From Cristatella mucedo (lineage: Eukaryota > Bryozoa > Phylactolaemata > Cristatellidae): a stretch of DNA of 64,000 nucleotides. A program made the position numbers and the translations under genes. Position 1 is the stretch's first letter, and each line of letters opens with the position of its first letter. The DNA lies in NCBI GenBank assembly GCA_009760855.2, contig WPIO01000028.1, positions 2,345,001 through 2,409,000 of the forward strand, read 5' to 3'. The notes under the pieces were generated by a model. That model was not told the origin of the DNA and made no database searches. It saw only the letters and a program-made list of their open reading frames with translations. This document shows positions 37,471 through 48,180 of the stretch, piece by piece.

Positions 37471-37755
37471 ATGGGTTCAGATCAGGCTGCTAGGTCACTT
37501 CACTTCACACTTCACGTCACTTCACACGTCACTTCATCAGCACATATACTATTCGTCTAAAAGTACTTTATTCAAGTTTTTGTTTGGCAAGCAAGTTAGA
37601 TTTGAAAGTTTAAATAGTCTGCTTGGAATGTTATTATATTTGGCTGCACGAATACGACCCTAAGCAGACTGTCAGACGAATAAAGTACTTTTTGGCAACT
37701 TTTTGCATACGTATGTGTGGTTCCGATGCAGCGGTCAGGCCTGATCTGAACCCAT
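37471..37755. mobile_element. Putative foldback/MITE element
   Basis: A 285-base segment bounded by perfect 17-base inverted repeats, ATGGGTTCAGATCAGGC at 37,471-37,487 and its complement at 37,739-37,755. Subterminal AAAGTACTTT-containing segments at about 37,560 and 37,682 also face each other. No coding capacity and no clear target duplication. Confidence 0.55.
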
Positions 37756-37907
37756 GAAATAATTATGGAGCAGTATCGTCGTTGACGGGACAGCTAGTCG
37801 ACCAGTGTCCAAGTTGCACGTCCTTACAGTTCAATCGCCTGGGTGCACACCGGGAGACCGCAAAAATCTGATAGAATGCCCACGCTGGCTGTTGACTAGA
37901 TCTGTTG

Positions 37908-37909
<2 letters not shown>

Positions 37910-38000
<91 letters not shown>
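37910..38000. repeat. (TA)n microsatellite
   Basis: About 90 bases of TA with one TCTA interruption. Confidence 0.98.
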
Positions 38001-38002
<2 letters not shown>

Positions 38003-38044
38003 AGGCTAACGAGTCAAATAAGAAGGTCAATATCCCAAAGAAGG

Positions 38045-38185
38045 TGTTGACACAAGGTGAGGTGGTTGCTTTTCACGACCTCGGTCCGGAGGACGTGGAT
38101 TCGAATCCTTTATTGCCACTGCAAGTGGTGGTGACAGCCGTAAAGGCTCTTCTGTCGCTATACAAAAGAGGCTGTTGAATCAGCT
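38045..38185 (+). mobile_element. SINE-2 copy
   Basis: GGTGAGGTGGTTGCTTTTCA head, B-box region GTGGATTCGAATCC, body AGCCGTAAAGGCTCTTCTGT, end AGAGGCTGTTGAATCAGCTC. Begins just past the TA array at 38,000. Confidence 0.75.
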
Positions 38186-38344
38186 CAGTGGAGAAAATGG
38201 AGGAACCTCCAGACGATGAAACCTGTGTGGTTGCTGTGCATCTGGTCGTTGCTGGAACTTATTAGCCACGAGCTCTTTCCACATCCGAGTGCACGCTTTC
38301 AGATTCACTGCAACCAGATCCAACTCGAGTTTTGGTTCCAAAAT

Positions 38345-38460
38345 CATGATATTACTCACGATTCAATCGCATTTCCCTTTTCAGTAAATGTAAAGCGCCC
38401 AGGAAGAGATTGAGCTCTCTGAGGGCGCTTTATCAAGTGCATTATTATTATTATTATAAA
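38345..38460 (+). mobile_element. LINE-A 3' end
   Basis: Ends with AAGAGATTGAGCTCTCTGAG and an ATT tail; about 110 bases. Confidence 0.8.
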
Positions 38461-40172
38461 TCGATAGTATGTGCCTAACTGATCCAGGTACTTACAATTT
38501 ATTTATTTGACCGATACAATGTCGCTGTGGGCATGGAACTACAAAGTTGACCTAGGTCGGAATAAATGAGGGAAGTCAAAGCTTATAATCGAATGTGACC
38601 TTTACATTGTACCTGGCCAGCTGCGTGCCGCCGACGGCTGCCGTCTATGGCATATGGCTGGCCGTCTATGGCTGGAATCGCCTCCTATGACACGGCTGAT
38701 GTTCTATAGAGGCAAAGATTTCTCAAATATATGAATGGGTTGCTTTTACATTTGTTTTTGATGGAATAAACCGAATCCAATCGTACGAACGGAACATTGG
38801 CAAATAAGAACAGTAAATCGTAATGCCCCGAATACACGAGCAATGGACAATATTTGGTCACCAGAAACAAAAACCAAAAAGAGCATTCTATTACCGGGTG
38901 CGTGCCGAGAAGGATCAATGGAGGCGTTCGATCCTGGCTTCCCTAACGCAGTAGAACAAGACTTCGAACCATTGTGAGCTGCCAATGTGAATCTAGGCTC
39001 AATCGGTAGCGTGCATAGCCGTGCGACATTCTTCGCCGCTGTACATCGAAAGCGCTGACGCTTACGATGTGCCAGCGTATCAGTTACGCAGGATTTCCAG
39101 GATTTTTTTTGGATAGAGTTGCTCAAGTTGGGGCAAGCCTAGGATGTCAACCTCATCTGTTGGAGGTAGCAGGAGCAACCCACCCTCCGCCGCGAAGAGG
39201 CTTCTCGGATTCAACTTCCGAAGCCGACCGATGTCACCCTGCTTTCGTGTCCGGCACTACACTCTCCTCAAGAACTGCGGCAACTCAGCCGCGACGCAAG
39301 CCCCCGATATCGGGGCAGCCACGCTTACCGTTCGCGTTGCAACGTGCTAAGCTGTGAATGAGCCGCCGGCCGCGAAAACTCGTTCTCAGCCTCTCGCGGC
39401 AGGCGTGCATTTTTGGGACGCGCCGCCGCCGATACGCACAGCGAGCGCTGCGCTCGGTAACGGCCAGAGGCCTCGTCGTGCAGAGGCGAGCCCGCAAATT
39501 CACGCGACTTTATTGGAAACAGGCGACGAGTCGTCGTCGGTGAAGCGCGTGCACGTTATCCTCGGGAGCGGAGAGCGAAAAATGTGCATATAGCTCGACG
39601 ACCTTTGAGGACCCGGTTATAGGGTCACGTTCGCTAGCAGAAAGCTGCGACTGCGTTGTGCGTCGTTCAAGGTCCCGCGAGCTTTGTGCCCAGCGAGTCG
39701 CCTCAGTGAGTCGTGGAGGGAACGCTCACATTTAGTTCGACGCGCTCGTCGGCTCAGTTCAGTCGAGGCGTCGTCGCGCACGTTCAGCTCGTCGCAGATC
39801 GCTGGCTAATTATGCTCGTTCTTTAAGCTATGGCAGCGGAGCAGCGAAACCTAAACTCGAGCTAACGCGCCTGCACAGCGTACAGGCTCTTTGTTAGGCA
39901 GCATCGTTCGACGACGTAGCTGGAACTCGGGAAAATGGCTCGACGTGAGCGCGCCGTTTCATCAGACTCGCGTCGCTCGACGCGCGGCCACCCCTTTACG
40001 GTCGAGCTAGGCGATAGAGTCGCCGGACGCCCGGGATGACATCGCTTCGCATAAATTCCTCTCGGGGTTCGCACGCGCGCCTCCTCTTCTCAGCCACCCG
40101 CAGCCAGCCGCCGCTGACGCGCGACCAGCCGCCGCCGCCGCTCGTGGATCGTCGTACGTTGATGTCGTGCAG
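38461..40172. other. Rest of ADAM-B intron 3, CpG-rich toward the acceptor
   Basis: Nothing recognised to 39,150. 39,150-40,172 is CpG-rich and resembles coding composition, but no known motif precedes the acceptor at 40,171-40,172. Confidence 0.35.
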
Positions 40173-40928
40173 GTGTGCCTCGCCGGCGAGTGCATCGGCA
40201 GCCGGTGCGCGGCCGCCGGCCTCGACGAGTGCACGTGCGCCGGAGTCGACGCCGCCGGCAGCGGAGCGTCGCTCGAGTGCACGCTCTGCTGCAAGAGTGC
40301 CGGCGCCGCTGCGGCGTGCCGCCCGGCCGACCATTTTCCCGCTTTCGGCGGCCGACGCATCGCACTACCGGCCGGCTCGTACTGCGCCGACAGCGGCGGC
40401 TACTGCGACCCTGCGGGCCTCTGCCAGAGCCCCGGAGCTGACGTTTCGTTCGACGGCGGCGGCGCCGCCATCATTGCGGCAGCGGCCGACCTATTCAAGT
40501 CGCAGTGGCAGTACATCCTGCCGTGCGCGCTGACGATTTCGCTCCTCTACGGTACCCACCTGCTGCGCCCCGAGGCGGACGCCGAGGACAGCCGGGCATT
40601 TCGCAGCGGTCGTATGGCCAAAGCTTTTCACCAGGCGCGCGCCGCACACCGCCGTATCCACCGGCGTCTCGTCTCGGCCGTCGACGGGCCCGACTTCGAC
40701 GCCGCGGCGCGAACCGCGAAGGCACCCGTCGAAGCGAGCGTCAGGCTCGCGGCACTGTTTCCTACGGCGCATCCGGCGGTGGTGACACGGCTATCCACTT
40801 ACAGCGCATCCGAAGCGGACGCCGTCCTAGGGCTAATCGTCGCCGGCTATCCGGTGAAAAAGCTCGTTTGGGGTAAAAGCTGGCCGTCCTCCAGCGCGGC
40901 GGCTGCGAACCAGCTAAGCGGCGAATAA
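40173..40928 (+). CDS. ADAM10-like metalloprotease B, last exon (cysteine-rich region, membrane segment, tail)
   Basis: Acceptor gtcgtgcag in phase 0. Encodes VCLAGECIGSRC, GLDECTCAG and LECTLCC, matching the ADAM10 segment VCINGQCAGSIC...GLEECTCA...CHVCC. Next come FGGRRIALPAGSYCADSGGY and CDPAGLCQSPGADVS, then a hydrophobic stretch (QYILPCALTISLLYGTHLL) as the only membrane-segment candidate, short and with polar residues. A tail of about 120 residues follows, Arg/Ala-rich with FHQARAAHRRIHRRL. It lacks the proline-rich SH3-type motifs common in ADAM tails. An AATAAA overlaps the TAA stop (40,924-40,929). Very GC-rich. Confidence 0.86.
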   Translation: MCLAGECIGSRCAAAGLDECTCAGVDAAGSGASLECTLCCKSAGAAAACRPADHFPAFGGRRIALPAGSYCADSGGYCDPAGLCQSPGADVSFDGGGAAIIAAAADLFKSQWQYILPCALTISLLYGTHLLRPEADAEDSRAFRSGRMAKAFHQARAAHRRIHRRLVSAVDGPDFDAAARTAKAPVEASVRLAALFPTAHPAVVTRLSTYSASEADAVLGLIVAGYPVKKLVWGKSWPSSSAAAANQLSGE

Positions 40929-41789
40929 ATCCTCGCCGAATTGCGAGCCGGATGCCACTCTCAAGTGACGACTGGTGAAGTGGGAAATTTCGCGTTTAGG
41001 ATTTGTTTCGCGGGGGCGCCTGCGAAAGTCCTAGCTGTCAGCCGCTGCGACAGGTGCTCGCGCGACTGGCCCAGCGTACGTCAAGAGGGCGCCGCCATTT
41101 CGTTCCGGGCGCTCGCGCAGTTACGTCGTCGCAGTAGCAGAAAGGCGGCCTCCGAGGCTAGACTCATCTCTTATAAACTGGCAGTCCGCCCGCTATTTAG
41201 AAGACCAACAGTCACAGGCTGAGAAGCAGTGACCAGCGACTGCAGAGCGCCTTATCCAGGCTAGACATCCTATATCTAGGTTAAAGCCGCCGACAGTAGA
41301 GCAGCGCTCTTGGCGCGGCTACATAAACGCTAATTGCTGCTTCGCTCCGGCGGTATCTTCTTGCTTTCAGCAGGTACCGATAACTTGCCTGGTCGCAGCC
41401 GTCAGTAATGCGGACAATCGCATCATCATTAGCTAGCTAGCTAGTGTCGCTAACAGGGTGCTACGGCTTCCACGTCGGGACGGAACTAGGCCGCGAGCGA
41501 AGCTGGCGTAATGGTGCACGTCTCAGAAAACGAGCGACGACTACCGGCGACGCCTGAACCTTGTAACGTGGCATTAACGCAAATTTTAGGTGCATGACGT
41601 AGCGGCATACAGCAGCAACGAAGAGTGCCGCATAACTTAGGTCCGTACCGCCGCCTAGATAAGTCCGTTCGACATTTGATGGGCGGTTGCAGGCGTCCAA
41701 TAGTAGCCATAACGTACAACAGCATTCATACGGCTCTCAAGCCTGGAGTACAACTCCCAATAGAATCCTGTTCCTTAATTCTACGCAGC
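40929..41789. other. Downstream flank of ADAM-B
   Basis: GC-rich to about 41,200. No gene recognised and no further convincing AATAAA was chosen. Confidence 0.35.
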
Positions 41790-43770
41790 ACTTCAATGTC
41801 TGCATTCAAGGTGACCACTAGTGACCTCGTCCTGAAGTTCATATCCCAAATAAAGAAGACAACTAGTCCTTCGGACCCTATCCCCGCTGTCCTGTTTCTA
41901 CGAGGCATTGATCTGCTGCTTCCTGCAAAACTAACGTCATGCATAATTCATTAGTCTCAGATCGTGTCCCAGCACCTTTCAAAAAGGTTGTAGTCAGGCT
42001 ACTATTCAAGAAAGAAACACTAGGCCCCGAGAACTTGAGCAACTTCCACCTAGTCTCCGTTCTACCGGTACTATCAAAGACACTGGAAAAAGTCGTGGCA
42101 GACCAGCTGAACTTTTACATTGAAACTTCATACCTTGCTAGTAAGTTTCAGTCTGGTTTTAGAGCTAATTATTCCGAAGAGACAGAATTGCTTCGGGTAT
42201 ATAAGGACCTGCATAGGAATGCAGACTCAGGTAGAGTCTCTCTGCTTAGTTTTCTCGATCTTTTGGTAGCTTTTGACACTATCGATCATCGAAGTCCTTC
42301 TTGAGCGCCTCTCATCTCGCCTGGGCATCACTTGCACTACACTCCAATGGTTCAGGTCCTACATCAGTGGGAGACTTCAGAGTAAATGGCAGGAACCTCT
42401 GAAGTATGGGGTACCTCAGGGCTCTGTGTTTGATCTCGTTCTTTTCACTGTTTATACTCTCACTCTTGCCGATGTGATTGCCGAGCACAATCTCGGCTTT
42501 CACTTCTATGCGGATGACACTCAGTTGTACCTTTGCTTTGAACACTCCCGCCCCTCCAGCACGTCTATTCTCTCAACTCCCTTGCTGCGTGTATCGGTGA
42601 GCCCTGATGGCACACTAGGTAACGCTGTTGTTTTCCCGACCTCTTCCTGAGGTCGCGGGTTCAAATCCTGCGGTGGGCGATCCTTTATTGCCACTGCAAG
42701 CGGTGGTGATAGCCGTAAAAGCTCTTCTGTCACTATATAAAAGAGGTTGTTAAATCAGTTCGTATTTTTAGCGATGACATTAGACCGTGGTTGGCAGCAA
42801 ACTTTCTCAAATTGAATGATGATAAAACCAACTTACTAGTTATGGGCAAACCAAGTGTGATTCAGAAATTGAAAAGGTTAGAGCTCACTATCAGCTCTGC
42901 CAGCACATTTCCTGTTGAATCTGCACGAAATCTAGGCGTCCCATTCCAAAGGGCCTTTTCATTAGATGACCACATCAGCTCCACAGTCAAGACTGCTTAC
43001 TTTCAGCTACATAGCATTGCTAAAATTCGGGCTCGGTTAGACATGGATACCATATTTAAATTGGTCCACGCATTTGTGACATCCCGTGTAGACTTCTGTA
43101 ATTTATTACTTGCCGGCCTACCGGCCTGTGCAATCAGGTGCTTATAGATGGTGCACAACTCTACAGTTTGGCTTGTCAGTCGTAAACATCGCAGTTGTCA
43201 CATCACACTACTTCTCGCCGATGTTCACTGGCTCCCAGTCAACCAACACATCGAGTTCAAGGTTGTGTCACTCACTTGTGGGTTCTTTCACTGTTTGGCT
43301 CCAACTTCCCAATCAGGTCCTACTCCCTACCAGGCTAAGCATCGTACAACCCGCTTTTCTGAATTTAATCCTATACCTATGCCTCGTACGAACCTCGAAT
43401 GCTTTGAAGGTTGTACCACTAGTTCGTATGCTCCCAAAGCCTGGAACTCACTTCGACTTGTCACGACATCCCCTGACTTGACCACATTTAAAAAGAAAAT
43501 AAAAACGCACCTATTTATCACAGTATTTAGTGGGTCCATGTGATTCGTCCTTTGTGTGCTTATGCGTGCTGACACTGTGCCTGCTGCCACTAAACATATT
43601 TGCATGCTGACCCTGTGCATGTCACCTCTAACCATGCTATGCCTGTTTTTCCTTGAGCATGCTACCGCTAACCATTCGATCGTGCTTCCTTTGCAGCAAA
43701 TTTAAAGTGCCTAGAAAATATCGAGTTCTCTGAGGGTGCTATAGGAAATGGATTATTATTGTCATTATTA
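41790..43770 (+). mobile_element. LINE-A copy, split by a SINE-2
   Basis: 41,795 onward: SAFKVTTSDLVLKFIS, then VPAPFKKVVVRLLFKKETLG and FQSGFRANYSEETELLRVYK, the RT box [16 protein letters not shown] at about 42,500, [20 protein letters not shown] at about 42,800 and C-terminal motifs to 43,540. Ends with the 3' signature and ATT tail near 43,755-43,770. The SINE-2 at 42,597-42,765 interrupts it just after the RT box. Several frame breaks. Confidence 0.9.
42597..42765 (+). mobile_element. SINE-2 inserted in LINE-A
   Basis: GTGAGCCCTGATGGCACACT head, GCGGGTTCAAATCC B-box, AGCCGTAAAAGCTCTTCTGT body, AAGAGGTTGTTAAATCAGTT end. The flanking LINE sequence resumes at GCGATGACATTAG, continuing the interrupted ATC-GATGACAT segment. 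Imperfect CGTGTAT/CGTATTT may be the target duplication. Confidence 0.85.
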
Positions 43771-44965
43771 TCTTCTTGAGCGTCTCGCATCTCTCCTGGG
43801 CATCACTGGCACTGAGCTACAACGGTTCAAGTCCTATCTCAGTGAGAGACACCAGAGTTTCGATGTGAGCGGAAAGAGATTATCCAAGAAAAAATAAAAT
43901 ACCAGCTGACTCAGCTTTCTCTGTTTTATAGCGACGGAAGAGATTTTACGGCTATCACTACCACTATCGGCGGCAATAAAGGATTGCCCACTGCAGGATT
44001 CGAACCCACGACCTCGGAACCGAGTTCATGAAAAGCAACCGCCTTAAGTATGGATACCTCAGGGCTCCGTGTTGGTACCGATTCTTTTCACAGTTTATAC
44101 TCTCCCTCCTGCCGATGTGATCGCCAAGCTCAATCTAGGCTTTAATTTCTGTATTGATGGCACTCAGTTGCACCTTTGCTTTTGATCCCTCCCAGCCCTC
44201 CAACACGTTGGATTCTCTGCACACCCTTGTTGTATATATTGATGACATCTGCGCATGGATGGGAGCAAACTTTCTTAAACTAAATGACCCCAAAACCTAC
44301 CTATTAGTTATGGGCAATCCAAGTACGATTCAGAAATTGGAAAACCTAACGCTCAAAATGGGTTCCGCCAGCATTTCGCCTGTTGAATGCATACATAATC
44401 AACGTTTCATGTTCCAAAGTGACCTTTAATTGGACGACCAAATCAGCTTTACAGTCAAGTCTGCCTCTTTCAGCTACATAGCACCGCCAAAATTCGGGCT
44501 TGCTTAGACCGGGATACTGCATGTAAACTGGTCCATGCATTTGTGACACCCCGCCTCAACTTCTGTAACTCACTGCTTGCTGGTCCACCGGCCTATACAA
44601 TCAGGCGCTTACAGCTGGTGTAAAACTCTGCAGTTTGGCGTGCCTGTCGGAAGCTCAGTTGTACCTTTTCAATTGCCTCACAATTGCCACGTCACATCAC
44701 TTCTCGCCTACCTGCACTGGCTCCCAGGCAACCAAGGCATCGACTTCAATATTCTCTCACTTACTTTTAGGTCCCTTCATTTTCTGGCTCTAGCCTACCT
44801 ATCAGAACTACTCCCCACCAGGCTAAGCATAGTACATCTCGCTTTTGGGTATCTAACCGTTTAGCAACAGCTCGTACGAATCTCAAATCCTTTGGAGACC
44901 ATGCCTTTAGTCCCTGTGCTCCCAAAGCCTGGAACTCACTTCGACTTGAGTCACGGCATCCCCAG
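43771..44965 (+). mobile_element. LINE-A copy, degraded, with antisense SINE-2
   Basis: Begins in the RT region directly after the tail of the preceding copy (CTTGAGCGTCTCGCATCTCT). It is interrupted at 43,915-44,045 by a SINE-2, then resumes with TATGGATACCTCAGGGCTCC. C-terminal motifs run to ACTTGACCACACTTA at about 44,965. Lacks the usual 3' tail; a SINE-1 follows about 30 bases downstream. Confidence 0.8.
43915..44045 (-). mobile_element. SINE-2 copy, antisense within LINE-A
   Basis: On the plus strand: GAAGAGATTTTACGGCTATC, CAATAAAGGATTGCCCACTG, and the antisense B-box GGATTCGAACCCACGACCTC. Confidence 0.8.
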
Positions 44966-44994
44966 ACTTGACCACACTTACGAAAACAGAAACC

Positions 44995-45150
44995 TGTTAA
45001 CCAAGGCCAGACCTTGGTTAAGGTGCTCGCCCAACCAAGGTCTGGCCGAGGTCGTGGGCTCGAGCCCCATGGCTTTTCTGACGCGCTTGAACAGAGATTT
45101 GATTTCTCTTAGGGCTCTATATAAATGAATTATATCTTAATTTTATATCT
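44995..45150 (+). mobile_element. SINE-1 copy with rearranged head
   Basis: GGTTAAGGTGCTCGCCCAAC, B-box GTGGGCTCGAGCCCC, tail ACAGAGATTTGATTTCTCTT and an AT-rich end. The start contains an exact 15-base inverted repeat (GGCCAGACCTTGGTT/AACCAAGGTCTGGCC) spanning the A-box region. Confidence 0.7.
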
Positions 45151-45599
45151 CCTATGAATTTATTTTGTGCTAGACATCTCTTTGTATATATGTTTTTATT
45201 CAATTCTGTCTGTCAGTATGTATTTGTATCCAGGCTAGGTTTGGTTGGCTGGGACCGGACTGCTGTAATGCAGGTAAGGGTCACCGGCTAGGCCGGGTTC
45301 GGACCTACGGCATGGCCGGATGTGCGGTGACGAGAGGTCGCCGGGGCTCTTGGGTAGGAGAAGTTGGCCGAGTAAGTCTTGGTGTTGGAGGCTCCCGATC
45401 TCGCCGAGTTATGCACATGGATGGTTGCAGGTATGCTCCGGCGATGCTGCCAACACACGCAAGGCAACGAGTGCCCAAGGCCCGAGCGGAGCTGGATAGC
45501 ACGCTCGTTGTTGTGATTTGTATATTCCGTGCTCCCCCTGTATCCTGTTCGTGGCCCCCCCCCCCGCAAGTTGGCTCTCTCGGCGGAAGCTCTCGACTG
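45151..45599. other. Unassigned sequence
   Basis: No gene or repeat recognised; a short poly(C) run at about 45,545. Confidence 0.3.
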
Positions 45600-46580
45600 T
45601 GGTAGACGTCGATATTCGATCCTGGATGTCGGAAAACTTCCTGAAATTAAATGACGATAAAACCGAACTGCTGCTCATAGGACACCCAAAGCGTATGGCT
45701 GGATTAAAAGGCTTTGCTGTTCTAATAGGTGATGCTATTGTGCGACCTTCACCACGTGCTCGTAATCTAGGTGTCGTGTTCGACAGCTGCCTCAATTTCA
45801 AAAGCTTCATTCAGAAGACTGCCTCTACAGCTAGCCCTCACATCCGATCCCTATCTAAGATTAGAAGCTTCTCCCACAATGGCTTGTAAAAAATTTAACT
45901 AGCTCTTTAGTTCTATCTCGGCTTGATTATTGTAATTCCCTTTTGGCTGGGCTACCAAAGAAAGCTATTATGCCACTACAGCGGACTATGAATATGGCTG
46001 CAAGGCTGGTCTTCAAGTCCCAGTGGTTTGAGCACATGTCACCTTTGCTGGAAGAGCTAGGATGGTTGCCGGTTGAGCAAAGGATACGGAGCAAAGTTCT
46101 TACGCTGACCCACAAGGCCCGCCACGGCTTGGCTCCTTCGTACCTAGCTGAACTGCTGCATCAGTTTCAGCCTGTTCGCACCCTCAGGTCCTGTGTGGAC
46201 AATAAATTAGCTGTCCCATTCCTACTCTTAAAGACAGTTGGCGACAGAAGCTTTAGCTCTGCAGGTCCTAGACTGTGGAACTCGCTTCCACAATTCTTAC
46301 GCAACGACATCTACTCTCCAACTGCCGAATATGGCACATCTTTTTCAGCGGTCCTGAACTGCTACTTCTATGCTACTCACTACCTCCACTGCTCTCCTGA
46401 CTCTGCTATGCTTCCCACTTTCTCTTTGTTGCGTGAGACGAAGTCTGTTGGGTACCGAATGCGTACCGAAAGCCGCTTAGGCTGTGAGTGCGCTATACAA
46501 AACTCTCCTGCGTAACACCCACATAGTCTTCATAACTTTGTGGAGTTACAGACGGAGATACATTACATTGCATTGACTCC
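45600..46580 (+). mobile_element. LINE-B copy, C-terminal half and 3' end
   Basis: Starts at [20 protein letters not shown], just past the RT box. It continues with [10 protein letters not shown] and, after a frame break, 45,943-46,515 reads AGLPKKAIMPLQRTMNMAAR, LAELLHQFQPVRTLRSCVDN and RSFSSAGPRLWNSLPQFLRN. The 3'UTR ends at about 46,580 with ATTACATTGCATT. The C-terminal frame is long and clean, so this copy is younger than the one at 17-19 kb. Confidence 0.9.
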
Positions 46581-46964
46581 GACTTGCCCAGTAGCTACTC
46601 AGCTAGCCGGATCTTTTACGGCGTACGCTCGTACTGTTGGAACGGAGTCGGTACGCCGGCGGGACAGCGGAAGCCCACTGACCAACTAACGCGTTAGTTC
46701 GCACTTGCTTCGTCGTCTTGCACCCCAATAGTGTACTTAGTATAGGAACCTCCCTTTAGACTTGTTTAGTTTCCCTGTTTTTTTTGGCGCATGCGATAAT
46801 ATAAAGAGGTCTAACCTGACGGCTGCTCGTCTTACCTTAGCTCAGCGGCATGGCGAGCGGCAGCGTGGCCGGAGTATGGGCGGGACTTGGCGGGAAATAG
46901 CCTCTGACCCCTGGAACTCGGCTACATAGCTGTGTCTGACTTTTTCCTCTATTTGTCTATCTCC

Positions 46965-46968
<4 letters not shown>
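46581..46968. other. Unassigned sequence
   Basis: Nothing recognised between LINE-B and a TC array. Confidence 0.3.

Positions 46969-47034
<66 letters not shown>
46969..47034. repeat. (TC)n microsatellite
   Basis: About 66 bases of pure TC. Confidence 0.97.
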
Positions 47035-47037
<3 letters not shown>

Positions 47038-48180
47038 GTTTTACCGGTCTCCGTGTCTATTTGTGCCTTCTCTGGTACGACCATCATTGTTTCAAGCATA
47101 TCGTATAGCCGTTTCGCAGTCGCTTCACTCTGAGCACGCAGTGAGTGGAGTCGAAATCGGAAAAAAAGCTTTGCCCAGCATCGATATATCATGGCATATT
47201 GTATCGGCAAACTCTCTGGCCCATCGCCGGCAAGGCAGTGTCAGTCAGGCTGCTACGACGCCAAAGAAATCCAGAAAAAATCTTGGGACACTGCAAAAGT
47301 ATCAGCGTACCGCAAATTATTTAGAACAAACTAAAATAAAAGATTAAACTCTGTATCGTGTGCTCGCTTTCAGTTGTATTCTCTTCGCAGACAGCGTGTT
47401 GCACTTCGGTGAGCGCTGTCGTTTTGCCAGCAAGCGCGGTACAGAACAAGAACGACCGTTGCAGGAACAGACTATCTGATTGGCTAGACTTGATGCGTCT
47501 CTTGAGCAATCGGACTCGCCCGCTTAATGAGTGGCAGGCGCGCGGCCTAATAAGAGCGTGGACTCTAGCCGAAGCCAAGAACTACAAACGCGTCTTCATT
47601 CGATGCCCCTAGAAGCCTGTAATTTAAATTAAAAAATATATTTTAACCTGTCCGTAGCGCTTATTCTTACCCTTTAACTTGGCCCATGCGTGTGCGTTAA
47701 TAATAATAGTAACAATAATAATAGTGATAGTAAATTGTTTTTGTGTTTCTCCCTGGTGGAGCTTAATCTTTACCCAGGTACCTTACAACTTGCTGCAGGA
47801 GCATGAATAGCAGAGGGCTAATGAAATGGCGGTATCTATCTTTGACATGCACACACGCATCCTTGCAACGTATCGCCACGCGGGAAAGATTATCAGACGA
47901 GTGTCAGCAAGGTAGCTTGGCAGGTTTAGGTTTTATCGCTGATAAGTGGTAAGGAATGTTTGTGCTTTGTTTTTAGGCTTATAGTTTATGGTTTAGATTT
48001 ATGGCCCCGCTGATAGCATGGTTCGGCAGATTTGGTGTTTTATTGCTTGGCAGATGTATAGCTTATGGTTTTGCTGTAGGCTTATTGCTTAAAGACGTAA
48101 CATGGCTTAAACATGGTTTCGTAGATAAAGCGGTCAGTCAAGTTTGCAGCTGAGGGTTGTGGTACAGCAGTTTTTGGCTT
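47035..48180. other. Unassigned sequence with a possible small open frame and a LINE-A tail
   Basis: 47,358-47,612 (+) is an 84-codon open frame without a recognised domain. Its C-terminal half is charged (RCRNRLSDWLDLMRLLSNRT) and could be an exon, but no support exists. 47,698-47,805 is an antisense LINE-A-like tail (AATAATAATAGTGATAG and GGAGCTTAATCTTTACCCAG). Confidence 0.35.

Noticed and set aside
39354..39593. Open frames in the CpG-rich end of ADAM-B intron 3
   Set aside because: No homology to ADAM sequence and not in phase with the flanking exons; treated as intron.
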